Source: an uncultured Bacteroidales bacterium (GTDB lineage: Bacteria > Bacteroidota > Bacteroidia > Bacteroidales > UBA932). From it: a stretch of DNA of 60,369 bases. Below, in pieces: positions 51,840-60,142 of the stretch (position 1 is its first letter; each line of letters opens with the position of its first letter). A program made the position numbers and the translations under genes. The notes beneath the pieces are model-generated. The model was not told the origin of the DNA and searched no databases. It saw nothing but the letters and a program-made list of their open reading frames with translations. The stretch covers positions 1 to 60,369 of the forward strand of contig CAKUTA010000013.1 in the NCBI GenBank assembly GCA_934691625.1, written 5' to 3'.

Positions 51840-52820
51840 ATGAAGATACTTAATTTCGAGATAAACAATCTATACGACAAATATTCAGTCAACGGAAGAC
51901 TGGATAAGGATGTCAACATTCTTGTCGGCAATAATGGATCTTTCAAGTCTACGTTGCTGAAAGTCCTGGCCCATATGCTGCAAAGTGAAGGATTAATATC
52001 TGACGGAATAAGAATAGAATCTGCTAAACTTGTTTTTGATAATGAAATAGCAGAACATTATCGCTTGCTGGAGGGAAACGCTGATGCATTTATGTCAATG
52101 GCTAAAAATGATTCATCCTTAACAAAAGCGGCTGAAAGAATATACGATTTTTCCACAAAGAATAAAAATGCGGAAAAAATGATGTTCCGTACTGAGCAGT
52201 TCGGCTATGAATCTTCTCTTGGCGCCATAACTGACGCAGATGATTTTGCAAAAAGATTCAATCTTGACATCATATCTACATTTGATGTCAGAAACGGAGA
52301 TAGCCAGAAATCATATCTTGACTCAAAGCTAGAAAAGCTACAGAGCGATTATTCCTATTATCTGTCTGATCTGGCTAAACAGATGACAGACATCATCGGT
52401 AACAACGGAAGCATTTCTAAGAGCCAGATGGAGGCCATAAATCATAATAAGAATCTGATGCTGCAATATATAGACAAAGCATTTTCAGCGACAGGAAAAG
52501 TCATTGTTCAAGATTCCGGCAAACTGTTATTTGATTTAGGAACCGATCAGACAATCTCTGCGGACAAATTATCATCTGGCGAAAAACAGCTATTGATCAT
52601 ATTGCTTACCATCATGCTTGAAAAGCAGAAACCTTACATAGTTCTGCTTGACGAACCTGAGATTTCTCTGCATATAGACTGGCAATATGAACTGCTAGAA
52701 TGGGTAACAGTATTGAATCCTAATGCCCAGTTCATTTTGACGACCCATTCGCCAAGCATTTTCGCAGATGGGTGGAGCGACAAGGCAATATACATGGAGG
52801 ATATCGTGAAAGAAAATTAA
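51840..52820 (+). CDS. ABC-type AAA ATPase, first gene of a candidate defence cassette
   Basis: The 326-residue protein resembles the ATPases of OLD and PARIS (AriA) systems. Walker A is GNNGSFKST at 30-38, with phenylalanine where glycine is usual. The signature LSSGEKQ is at 244-250, Walker B YIVLLDEPE at 266-274, and the switch histidine TTHSPS at 301-306. It is shorter than typical AriA. The next gene is a DUF4435 TOPRIM protein five bases away, the partner expected for this type. The gene is AT-rich beside its GC-richer capsule neighbours and lies eight bases after the dehydratase, with no promoter of its own in view. Confidence 0.85.
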   Translation: MKILNFEINNLYDKYSVNGRLDKDVNILVGNNGSFKSTLLKVLAHMLQSEGLISDGIRIESAKLVFDNEIAEHYRLLEGNADAFMSMAKNDSSLTKAAERIYDFSTKNKNAEKMMFRTEQFGYESSLGAITDADDFAKRFNLDIISTFDVRNGDSQKSYLDSKLEKLQSDYSYYLSDLAKQMTDIIGNNGSISKSQMEAINHNKNLMLQYIDKAFSATGKVIVQDSGKLLFDLGTDQTISADKLSSGEKQLLIILLTIMLEKQKPYIVLLDEPEISLHIDWQYELLEWVTVLNPNAQFILTTHSPSIFADGWSDKAIYMEDIVKEN

Positions 52821-52825
52821 CTGTT

Positions 52826-53698
52826 ATGGACAGTTTCAAATCTCAGGCTCGATACTTCGCGAATATACCTATAATTAAAAGACAGTACATCGCCAGTGTC
52901 CATATAGAGAACAAAAACGACAAAATGTTTTGTGACGCCATTCTGCAACGAAATCATCCTGGCTCATACTACTTCATTTCCGAGAGCAAAAATGAAAATG
53001 GAAATAAAACTGAAGGATGTGCTCAATGCCTCAAGTATCAGAAATGGCTGTCCTCAAGATTCTTCATATTCATTGATAGCGATATGAGATACCTGATGCA
53101 GGAAAAAGGCATTGATGCGATGCACTATATTTGCCAGACATACACCTACTCATGGGAGAATCATTACTGCGAGGCACATCAACTCCAGCAGCGCTTTACA
53201 GATGTCACAACTGTTGTTGTAAAAAATATAGAATTCGATTTCACAAAGTTCCTCACCCAGCTTTCGAATATAGTATTCAAGCCATTAGCATTATACTCCT
53301 ACTGCAAGAGAAATAACTTGGGTTCATTCAGGATGAAGGATTTCACATCTTGCATACCGGGACAAATCCAGGCTGATTCTTTGAATGACAATGGCAACGT
53401 TCTGCTTAATGACATCGAGCAACGATTCGCCAGAGTACTTAATAAGCCAGAATATTCTGGTATCAATCTTGACGATGAAATAAACAAGCTCGGCTCTCTC
53501 GGTGTATCGAAAGAGAATGCTTATCTCCATATCCGTGGACATAACCTCTATAATTTAGTATGTCACATTGGGGAGTTTCTTGTTTATGGAAAACATATTG
53601 ACTTTGAAAAAGATGTGCTTTGTCAAGCTTTACCTCAGTCCGATTATTGGGAGCTTCAAAGGATTAATGATGATATAAAAGCGATTTTCGAAAGCTAA
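52826..53698 (+). CDS. DUF4435 protein with TOPRIM-like residues (AriB/OLD-like effector)
   Basis: This 290-residue protein resembles DUF4435 proteins. The TOPRIM-type acidic residues are visible as E28 in VHIENKND and the DSD of FIDSDMR at 84-86, and the conserved YSWENHYC block is at about 108-115. In PARIS systems the DUF4435 subunit is the nuclease released by the ATPase on phage sensing, and in OLD proteins the two domains are fused. The frame opens at 52772 within the ATPase gene, but 52826 follows that gene's stop by five bases. The substrate is unproven. Confidence 0.82.
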   Translation: MDSFKSQARYFANIPIIKRQYIASVHIENKNDKMFCDAILQRNHPGSYYFISESKNENGNKTEGCAQCLKYQKWLSSRFFIFIDSDMRYLMQEKGIDAMHYICQTYTYSWENHYCEAHQLQQRFTDVTTVVVKNIEFDFTKFLTQLSNIVFKPLALYSYCKRNNLGSFRMKDFTSCIPGQIQADSLNDNGNVLLNDIEQRFARVLNKPEYSGINLDDEINKLGSLGVSKENAYLHIRGHNLYNLVCHIGEFLVYGKHIDFEKDVLCQALPQSDYWELQRINDDIKAIFES

Positions 53699-53711
53699 GA
53701 AGATTATTGCT

Positions 53712-54506
53712 ATGCAACAGATACCAGAAGAACTAGTTCAGACGCTGATGAAAATGACAGGCGGAAGCAGAGAAGATGTCTTGGACATGCTAGACCGTTC
53801 GAGGCGGGAAATGAGCAAGCCACATAGCAGTTCATCTGCAACAGATAGCTCTAAAAAGAAGGATTCCTATACCAGAACTAGCTACCCGCATTTCATTGAA
53901 TGTGAAGGAGTCCTGAAATATACGCTGCGCATCACACTAAAAGGAAGCAAGCCAGCTATCTGGAGAAAGATAGAGGTTCCATCCAACATCAGCCTCCGGC
54001 ATCTGGGTGATTTGATACTTGACCTTATGGGCTGGAGTGGAGGGCATCTGAACCAGTTCAGGAAAGGGAACGACCGCTATCTCCCCTACTATCAGCGCGC
54101 AGCTTCCGGCGAAGATGATTTTATATGGGAATGCAATAATCTGAATCAGGAAGACTTCTCCATAGCAGATCTGCTTACAAAGAAAGCCCAGACAGTCATC
54201 TTCGAATACGATTTCGGAGACAGCTGGGAACATGAGATCCGTTTGTCATCGATTGACACATACAATGATAAAGAAAAACGTGAAATAGTTTTTCTGAACG
54301 GCAAACGAGACTGCCCGCCTGAAGACTGCAGCGGAATCTGGGGCTATGAGGAACTTCTGGAGATATTATCCAGACTCAAAGCAGGTAAGCGCCTGTCTTC
54401 CGATGAAAAAGAACAACTGGAATGGGCAGGCTGGGATAAAAGCTACGATCCTGAATATCTGGATGTGGAATATTGCAGGGAAATTGCGGAGCAGTATAAC
54501 GATTAG
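53712..54506 (+). CDS. Plasmid pRiA4b ORF-3 family protein
   Basis: The 264-residue protein has a variable start (about 1-55, serine- and lysine-rich) and then the pRiA4b ORF-3 domain. That domain shows YTLRITLKGSKPAIWRKIEVP (start only, about 66-86), FEYDFGDSWEHEI (about 170-182) and CPPEDCSGIWGYEELLE (about 204-220). The family is common on mobile elements and its biochemical role is not established. It begins 13 bases after the DUF4435 stop on the same strand, so it may be a third member of the cassette or a passenger. Confidence 0.85.
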   Translation: MQQIPEELVQTLMKMTGGSREDVLDMLDRSRREMSKPHSSSSATDSSKKKDSYTRTSYPHFIECEGVLKYTLRITLKGSKPAIWRKIEVPSNISLRHLGDLILDLMGWSGGHLNQFRKGNDRYLPYYQRAASGEDDFIWECNNLNQEDFSIADLLTKKAQTVIFEYDFGDSWEHEIRLSSIDTYNDKEKREIVFLNGKRDCPPEDCSGIWGYEELLEILSRLKAGKRLSSDEKEQLEWAGWDKSYDPEYLDVEYCREIAEQYND

Positions 54507-54577
54507 GGATGGTTATGAGCGACAAGACCTTTGGTCAGCCTTGCAAAAAACAGAAAGTATAGTTTATAATAATTTCG

Positions 54578-54585
54578 TATATTCG
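54578..54585 (+). promoter_or_regulatory. TATATTCG box before the DUF3990 gene
   Basis: The box is one base off TAnnTTTG and lies 20 bases before the start codon at 54606. It is a weak candidate for a separate promoter of the DUF3990 pair. Confidence 0.35.
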
Positions 54586-54605
54586 TAAAGTTAACTAAAA
54601 AAAAT

Positions 54606-55073
54606 ATGCCCTCGGAAAAACCGATCATATATCATGGAACGAATACTGTTGTAAAAACTCCTGAAATTCGAGTCGTTGGCTACAATAAAGACTTCGGATT
54701 CGGTTTTTATTGCACACGCCTCGAACGGCAGGCTCAGCGATGGGCTATTTCTAAAAGGGATCCTCATATTGTATGTTCTTACGAGTACACACCCGATAGC
54801 TCACTCCTAATGAAGAGTTTCGCGGAAATGAGTGACGAATGGCTTGACTTCGTAGCCGCATGCCGTCATGGAGAAAAGCATAATTATGATATCGTGGAAG
54901 GCCCCATGGCTGATGATGAAGTATGGGATTATGTAGAAGATTTCCTTGCAGGACGTATCAGCAGAGAGGCTTTCTGGGCATTGGCAAGATTCAAACACCC
55001 GACACATCAAATATTGTTCAGTACAGACAAGGCTCTTCAGACACTTAAATTCAAATCCTTCTATCAGCTATGA
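54606..55073 (+). CDS. DUF3990 protein, likely ADP-ribosyltransferase-fold toxin
   Basis: This 155-residue protein shows the DUF3990 pattern: IIYHGT (7-12), KDFGFGFYCT (about 28-37), QAQRWA (about 42-47) and a conserved end HQILFSTDKAL. The HGT plus YxT layout resembles the ADP-ribosyltransferase fold. DUF3990 genes usually pair with a small partner in a toxin-antitoxin-like unit. The next gene overlaps by four bases (ATGA), which fits such a pair. Activity and target are not known from sequence. Confidence 0.8.
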   Translation: MPSEKPIIYHGTNTVVKTPEIRVVGYNKDFGFGFYCTRLERQAQRWAISKRDPHIVCSYEYTPDSSLLMKSFAEMSDEWLDFVAACRHGEKHNYDIVEGPMADDEVWDYVEDFLAGRISREAFWALARFKHPTHQILFSTDKALQTLKFKSFYQL

Positions 55074-55537
55074 GCAACAAATATTTTTCAGATGAGGAAA
55101 TCAGCTTTAATGATTTATACTTCGTCTGCTACATGATAGAAAGAGTGGCGCGTAGGCTTCACAGACGCAATCGCTATGTGGCAGAGCGTCTTGGCAAAGA
55201 AGGACTGTTCCATGAACTTTCGATAGCAGGAACAAGCCATTGTCTAAACCCGGAACAAGTAGAAGAAGATTGGATTGAAACATATCGACTGAGGAAGGGA
55301 AATTTTGACATCACCAAAATATCGCCCCAATTCACCGATAAGATTCCGACACCCCTTCAGATGGGAAAAGTCTATGCCCGTCTGATTCAATCCATAGACA
55401 CTGACAACAATTTACCTATGGCCATGCAGAAAGTCTATGACTCCCCTATCTGCGACACCATAGATAATTACAACACGAGTGCATACTACGAGCCAAGCTA
55501 CGTACAGACACGCGCCTTTATCAACGGAGGATTTTAA
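55070..55537 (+). CDS. Partner protein of DUF3990 (putative antitoxin)
   Basis: The 155-residue soluble protein has a helical N-terminus (DLYFVCYMIERVARRLHRR, about 15-33), a GLFHEL region, a CLNPEQVEEDWIE block (about 60-72) and a tyrosine-rich end (NYNTSAYYEPSY). I recall similar proteins next to DUF3990 genes in other bacteria but know no established name. Its start overlaps the DUF3990 stop, which suggests translational coupling. Antitoxin function is inferred from position. The capE gene starts 24 bases downstream. Confidence 0.72.
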   Translation: MSNKYFSDEEISFNDLYFVCYMIERVARRLHRRNRYVAERLGKEGLFHELSIAGTSHCLNPEQVEEDWIETYRLRKGNFDITKISPQFTDKIPTPLQMGKVYARLIQSIDTDNNLPMAMQKVYDSPICDTIDNYNTSAYYEPSYVQTRAFINGGF

Positions 55538-55561
55538 GAAAGAACACAATCAATAATAATT

Positions 55562-56611
55562 ATGAGCATTTTTGCAGGAAAAACCCTGATGATTACCGGC
55601 GGGACCGGCAGCTTCGGGAACGCGGTCCTGAGGCGCTTCCTCAGGACGGACATCGCTGAGATCCGCATATTTTCGCGCGACGAGAAGAAGCAGGACGACA
55701 TGCGGCACGAGTACCAGGCGAAGTTCCCGGACGTCGCGGGCAAGATCAGGTTCTACATCGGCGACGTGCGCAGCCTCGAGAGCGTCCGCTCCGCGATGCC
55801 GGGCACGGACTACATCTTCCATGCCGCCGCACTCAAGCAGGTCCCCAGCTGCGAGTTCTTCCCCATGGAAGCAGTCCGGACGAACGTTATCGGAACGGAC
55901 AATGTACTGACGGCGGCCATCGAGAACAATGTCGGGGCGGTGATCTGCCTGTCCACCGACAAGGCGGCATACCCTATCAATGCGATGGGCATCACCAAGG
56001 CGATCGAGGAGAAGGTGGCCGTGGCCAAGAGCCGCAGCTCCAGGAACACCAAGATATGCTGCACCCGGTACGGCAACGTGATGTGCTCGCGCGGCAGCGT
56101 CATCCCTCTCTGGATCGAGCAGATCAGGAGCGGACTTCCTATCACTCTCACGGAGCCTGGGATGACCAGGTTCATCATGTCGCTCGAGGAGGCGGTCGAC
56201 CTCGTTCTGTTCGCGTTCGAGCACGGGCACAACGGCGACATCCTCGTGCAGAAGGCGCCGGCGTGCACCATCCAGACGCAGGCTGAGGCTGTTTGTGAAC
56301 TCTTCGGGGGCAAGAAGGAGGACATCAAGGTCATCGGCATCCGCCACGGCGAGAAGATGTACGAGACGCTCCTCACCAAGGAGGAGTGCGCGAAGGCCGA
56401 GGACATGGGCAACTTCTACCGGGTCCCTGCCGACAACCGCGACCTGAACTACGACAAGTATTTCACGAAGGGCGACACGAAGAGGGCCGGCATCGAGGAG
56501 TTCAACTCGAACAACACCCGCCGCCTGGACCTGGAGGAGACGAAGGCTAAGATCGCCTCGCTGGAGTACATCCAGAACGAGCTGAACGGCATTGAAAATC
56601 TCGCAAGGTAA
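55562..56611 (+). CDS. capE: UDP-GlcNAc 4,6-dehydratase/epimerase of UDP-L-FucNAc synthesis (CapE/FnlA)
   Basis: This 349-residue SDR enzyme starts the route from UDP-GlcNAc to UDP-N-acetyl-L-fucosamine. The NAD loop is GGTGSFGNAV (13-22), and the active-site block STDKAAYPINAMGITK is near 123-138, with methionine in place of the usual tyrosine, as in CapE. The gene is markedly GC-rich (39 of 60 bases in the line at 55681), unlike the AT-rich genes before it (21 of 60 at 52081). capF starts at the last base of its stop. Confidence 0.92.
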   Translation: MSIFAGKTLMITGGTGSFGNAVLRRFLRTDIAEIRIFSRDEKKQDDMRHEYQAKFPDVAGKIRFYIGDVRSLESVRSAMPGTDYIFHAAALKQVPSCEFFPMEAVRTNVIGTDNVLTAAIENNVGAVICLSTDKAAYPINAMGITKAIEEKVAVAKSRSSRNTKICCTRYGNVMCSRGSVIPLWIEQIRSGLPITLTEPGMTRFIMSLEEAVDLVLFAFEHGHNGDILVQKAPACTIQTQAEAVCELFGGKKEDIKVIGIRHGEKMYETLLTKEECAKAEDMGNFYRVPADNRDLNYDKYFTKGDTKRAGIEEFNSNNTRRLDLEETKAKIASLEYIQNELNGIENLAR

Positions 56612-57843
56612 TGAAGATACTTGTCACAGGCGCAAAAGGGTTCGTGGGAAGGAACCTGTGCGCCCAGCTGAGGAACATCCGCGACGGGAAGGCCCGCTGC
56701 TACGGCATTGCCCCTGCAGGCCAGGGAACTGCGGGGACGCCTTCCGTGGACGAGGTCCTCGAATATGACATCAGCTCCACCCCGGAGGAGCTTGACTGCT
56801 GGTGCGCCGAGGCGGATTTCGTGTTCAACCTCGCGGGCGTCAACCGTCCGAAGGACCAGGAGGAGTTCATGAAGGGCAACTTCGGTTTCGCAAGCACGCT
56901 TCTCGGCACGCTGAAGAAGCACGGGAACAGATGCCCCGTGATGCTGTCGTCCAGTGCCCAGGCGTCGCTGACGGGACGGTTCGGGAACAGTGAGTACGGC
57001 CGCAGCAAGAAGGCCGGCGAGGACCTTTTCCTTGAATATGGCAAGGAAACAGGGGCAAAGGTGCTGGTGTACCGTTTCCCGAATCTTTATGGCAAGTGGT
57101 GCCGCCCCAACTACAACAGTGCGGTCGCTACATTCTGCAACAACATCGCCAACGGGCTTCCGATCCAGGTGAACGACCCGGGCGTGGAGCTGGAGCTTCT
57201 TTACATCGATGACCTTGTTGACGAGATGATTCTGGCGCTGAAGGGCATGGAGCACCGCTGCGAGTTCGAGGGCCTGGAGGTCCGCCCGTCAGCTGACGGG
57301 CGCTACTGCTACTGCCCGGTGACGCACAGGGCGACGCTCGGAGAGATCGTGGAGCTGCTCCGCAGGTTCGACGACATGCCGAGGACATTGATGATACCGG
57401 AGATCCCCGCGGACTCGTTCGCTAAGCGCTTATACAGCACATTCCTCAGCTATCTGCCGAAGGAGAGGGCCGTCTTCGACCTGAAGATGAACAGTGACGG
57501 CAGAGGCTCCTTCACGGAGCTTGTCCACACGCTGAACTGCGGCCAGGTCAGCGTGAACATCTCCAGGCCGGGCGTCACCAAGGGGCAGCACTGGCACAAC
57601 ACCAAGTGGGAGCAGTTCATAGTGGTGTCCGGGCACGGGCTGATCCGGCTCCGCAAGGAGGGCACGGACGAGGTCCTGAGCTACGAGGTGAGCGGCGACA
57701 GGATGCAGTCGGTGATAATGCTCCCCGGCTATACGCACAGCATCGTCAACCTTTCAGACTCGGAGAATCTCGTGACGGTCATGTACTGCAACGAGGTGTT
57801 CGATCCTGAAAGGCCGGACACATACTCCGACCCTGTGGAATGA
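56611..57843 (+). CDS. capF: CapF/FnlB-type bifunctional reductase with C-terminal cupin
   Basis: The 410-residue protein has an N-terminal SDR domain with NADP loop GAKGFVGRNL (7-16) and SSSAQASL near 112-119. A C-terminal cupin (from about 285) holds the metal-site run GVTKGQHWHNTKWEQF (about 320-335). CapF reduces the keto intermediate made by CapE toward the talo sugar in UDP-L-FucNAc synthesis. The coupled start at 56611 and the shared high GC show that capE and capF moved as a unit. Confidence 0.93.
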   Translation: MKILVTGAKGFVGRNLCAQLRNIRDGKARCYGIAPAGQGTAGTPSVDEVLEYDISSTPEELDCWCAEADFVFNLAGVNRPKDQEEFMKGNFGFASTLLGTLKKHGNRCPVMLSSSAQASLTGRFGNSEYGRSKKAGEDLFLEYGKETGAKVLVYRFPNLYGKWCRPNYNSAVATFCNNIANGLPIQVNDPGVELELLYIDDLVDEMILALKGMEHRCEFEGLEVRPSADGRYCYCPVTHRATLGEIVELLRRFDDMPRTLMIPEIPADSFAKRLYSTFLSYLPKERAVFDLKMNSDGRGSFTELVHTLNCGQVSVNISRPGVTKGQHWHNTKWEQFIVVSGHGLIRLRKEGTDEVLSYEVSGDRMQSVIMLPGYTHSIVNLSDSENLVTVMYCNEVFDPERPDTYSDPVE

Positions 57844-57865
57844 ATGACATTGAAGCGGATACCTA

Positions 57866-57917
57866 AAAGCCGCGGGGAGACCTCCTCCAGGAAGGACATC
57901 TCCCGTTGGCTTTTCGG
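57866..57917. terminator. Bidirectional terminator between capF and the antisense unit
   Basis: AAAAGCC (57866) pairs with GGCTTTT (ending near 57917), and GGGGAGA pairs with TCTCCC inside it. The outer A and T runs allow use in both directions: for capF on the plus strand and for the small minus-strand unit at 57938-58234. Confidence 0.6.
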
Positions 57918-57937
57918 ATGGAGATTCGAGAATTTAA

Positions 57938-58078
57938 CTATCGCCTGCGATAATGCGGACGCACATAAGAAATGCGCCGGCCTGTGAACCGGAAATGTCC
58001 ACGGACGAACACTTTCTTATATGACAACTCCAAATCGACTCTAAACTTGAGCCTGCCAAATTCAATAATTACTTTCAT
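57938..58078 (-). CDS. Candidate small protein on the opposite strand
   Basis: A 46-residue, strongly basic ORF (MKVIIEFGRLKF at the start, RPHYRRR at the end) lies between capF and capG on the minus strand. A canonical promoter is placed to transcribe it and a terminator hairpin follows it. A longer frame reaches 58201 (ATG, 87 residues) in the same phase. I recognise no family. It could be a real small protein, an antisense RNA unit, or the remnant of an inserted element. Confidence 0.4.
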   Translation of the reverse strand: MKVIIEFGRLKFRVDLELSYKKVFVRGHFRFTGRRISYVRPHYRRR

Positions 58079-58239
58079 TGTGGATTTATTATGTTGTGGT
58101 GCAATCGGCGCTCTCAAAAGAGTACTTCCACCCGTGAGGACAAAATAAGGACGCTCATCATAAAGTGATAAACGTCCTGTTCCATGAAAGTAACCTTGCA
58201 TTTGGCATGATACCAATTACTTCCGTAATAAATCCGGAG

Positions 58240-58269
58240 CAAAGTTACATGATTTTTTAGATTTTGCAA
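58240..58269 (-). promoter_or_regulatory. Canonical minus-strand promoter in the capF-capG gap
   Basis: On the minus strand, TTG (58269-58267), a 19-base spacer and TAACTTTG (58247-58240) match the consensus exactly. Transcription would start near 58234 and run away from capG. Confidence 0.68.
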
Positions 58270-58288
58270 TCGTAGATTGATAAAAACA

Positions 58289-59467
58289 ATGACAGATAAC
58301 TATAATAATGTCCATTTCAAGGACAACGGCAGGATCAGGCTCCTCATAATCGTGGGGACCCGCCCTGAGATCATACGCCTCGCCGCAGTCATCACAAGGT
58401 GCCGCCAGTATTTCGACGTGATCCTGGCGCATACCGGCCAGAACTACGACTACAACCTCAACGGCATATTCTTCCGTGACCTGAAGCTCGGGGAGCCGGA
58501 TGTCTATATGAACGCTGTGGGAAGTGACCTTGGAGAGACGATGGGCAACATCATCTCCGAAAGCTACAAGCTGATGGCCGCTACGAAGCCGGATGCCGTG
58601 CTCGTTCTCGGTGACACGAACTCATGCCTCAGCGTCATCGGGGCCAAGCGCCTCCACATCCCCATCTTCCACATGGAGGCCGGCAACCGCTGCAAGGACG
58701 AGTGCCTCCCAGAGGAGACGAACCGCCGCATCGTCGACATCATCTCCGACGTGAACATGGCATACTCCGAGCATGCCCGCCGGTATCTCGCCGACTGCGG
58801 CCTGCCGAAGGAGCGCACGTATGTCACAGGCTCCCCGATGGCGGAAGTCCTCCATGCCAACCTCGCCGAGATCGAGGCGAGCGACGTCCACAGGAGGCTC
58901 GGACTCGGGAAGGGAAAATACATCCTGCTCTCCGCCCACCGCGAGGAGAACATCGACACCGAGAGGAACTTCCTGTCCCTGTTCAATGCAATAAACAGAA
59001 TGGCGGAGAAATATGACATGCCGATACTTTATTCATGCCATCCGCGCAGCCGCAACAGGCTGGCATCCAGCGGCTTCAAGCTGAATCCGCGCGTTATTCA
59101 GCATGAGCCGCTCGGCTTCCACGACTACAACTGCCTCCAGATGAACGCCTTCGCCGTGGTCAGCGACAGCGGTACACTTCCTGAGGAAAGCAGCTTCTTC
59201 ACCAGCGTCGGCCACCCGTTCCCTGCGGTCTGCATCCGCACGAGCACAGAGCGCCCCGAGGCCATCGACAAGGGCGACTTCATCATCGCCGGCATTGACG
59301 AGAAATCGCTGCTCCAGGCCGTGGACACCGCCGTGGAACTCTGCCGGAACGGCCATAACGGCCTTCCCGTGCCCGACTACATGGACGAGAATGTCTCCAC
59401 CAAGGTCGTCAAAATCATCCAGTCCTATGTCGGCATCGTCAACAAGATGGTCTGGAGGAAGTTCTGA
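58289..59467 (+). CDS. capG: UDP-N-acetylglucosamine 2-epimerase family enzyme of UDP-L-FucNAc synthesis (CapG/FnlC)
   Basis: The 392-residue enzyme is a non-hydrolysing 2-epimerase. IVGTRPEIIRLA (about 21-32), HTGQNYDYNL (about 49-58), LGDTNS and HMEAGNRC (about 113-135), and SDSGTLPEESSF (about 287-298) carry the catalytic residues. It should perform the last step to UDP-N-acetyl-L-fucosamine after CapE and CapF. The frame opens at a TTG at 58277, and the ATG at 58289 is preferred. Unlike capE and capF, which are adjacent, it lies beyond a 445-base gap holding a terminator and an antisense promoter. Confidence 0.93.
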   Translation: MTDNYNNVHFKDNGRIRLLIIVGTRPEIIRLAAVITRCRQYFDVILAHTGQNYDYNLNGIFFRDLKLGEPDVYMNAVGSDLGETMGNIISESYKLMAATKPDAVLVLGDTNSCLSVIGAKRLHIPIFHMEAGNRCKDECLPEETNRRIVDIISDVNMAYSEHARRYLADCGLPKERTYVTGSPMAEVLHANLAEIEASDVHRRLGLGKGKYILLSAHREENIDTERNFLSLFNAINRMAEKYDMPILYSCHPRSRNRLASSGFKLNPRVIQHEPLGFHDYNCLQMNAFAVVSDSGTLPEESSFFTSVGHPFPAVCIRTSTERPEAIDKGDFIIAGIDEKSLLQAVDTAVELCRNGHNGLPVPDYMDENVSTKVVKIIQSYVGIVNKMVWRKF

Positions 59468-59471
59468 GAAA

Positions 59472-59524
59472 ATGCACTCGATGAGTGCATGATTTGACCG
59501 ATTTGTGCACTGATTGAGTGCAAT
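59472..59524. other. Pair of TGCACT...AGTGCA palindromes
   Basis: TGCACTCGATGAGTGCA near 59473-59489 and TGCACTGATTGAGTGCA near 59506-59522 are two similar palindromes right after the capG stop. They may form a terminator together or be paired binding sites. Confidence 0.5.
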
Positions 59525-59614
59525 TTCTTGTAATAAGACACCACTAAAATGAGCGGAAATAGAAGTTTGAAGAGTCTGGGAACACTACAGCTTAATAGCA
59601 TGTGCATATAAAAG

Positions 59615-59645
59615 TTGTGAATATCTTCGAGAAAGATTATCTTTG
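59615..59645 (+). promoter_or_regulatory. Promoter for the terminal small genes
   Basis: TTG at 59615-59617, a 20-base spacer and TATCTTTG at 59638-59645 match the consensus. An untranslated leader of about 85 bases would precede the gene at 59735. Confidence 0.65.
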
Positions 59646-59734
59646 AGAAAGATATTTATAACGCTATGATTTTAAGGATATTGCAAAATGCTATCCTTAA
59701 ACAGAAATAGCATAACACTAAACACTGATCTATC

Positions 59735-60073
59735 ATGAACGAGAACATTGATCTAGCATTCATTGTGGCGAAGCTGGCTGCAATAAAAGATGAAAAAGCT
59801 AGAATAATAGTCGGAGCGGCATCGCTCACTTACAATATGTCGCAAATAATCCGTTTGAAGGCAATGGCTGCAGAACTGACACAACTTTGCAGCAGCATTA
59901 CCCTTATGACCAGTTTTCGTGGATACTATACCGAAGCTGAGTATAATACTGCTGTTGAATGTAAAAAGCAACTCCTGGAATGTAACTCTATGCTAGAGAA
60001 ACATGGTGCAATGTCCATACTGGACTACGTATCTCTGCTGATAGATGGGCTTGGGACGTTGGATAGAAAATAA
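59735..60073 (+). CDS. Small helical protein of unknown function
   Basis: The 112-residue product is soluble and appears largely helical, with no signal peptide. I recognise no family. Its AT-rich base use, like that of the next gene, sets it apart from the GC-rich capsule genes before it. It has its own canonical promoter upstream, so a new transcription unit begins here. Confidence 0.55.
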   Translation: MNENIDLAFIVAKLAAIKDEKARIIVGAASLTYNMSQIIRLKAMAAELTQLCSSITLMTSFRGYYTEAEYNTAVECKKQLLECNSMLEKHGAMSILDYVSLLIDGLGTLDRK

Positions 60074-60142
60074 GTCTTTACTAGTTTCTTAAAATCAGCG
60101 TCTCAATAAAAGGTGGAATTCACATCAAACTTTAACGATATT

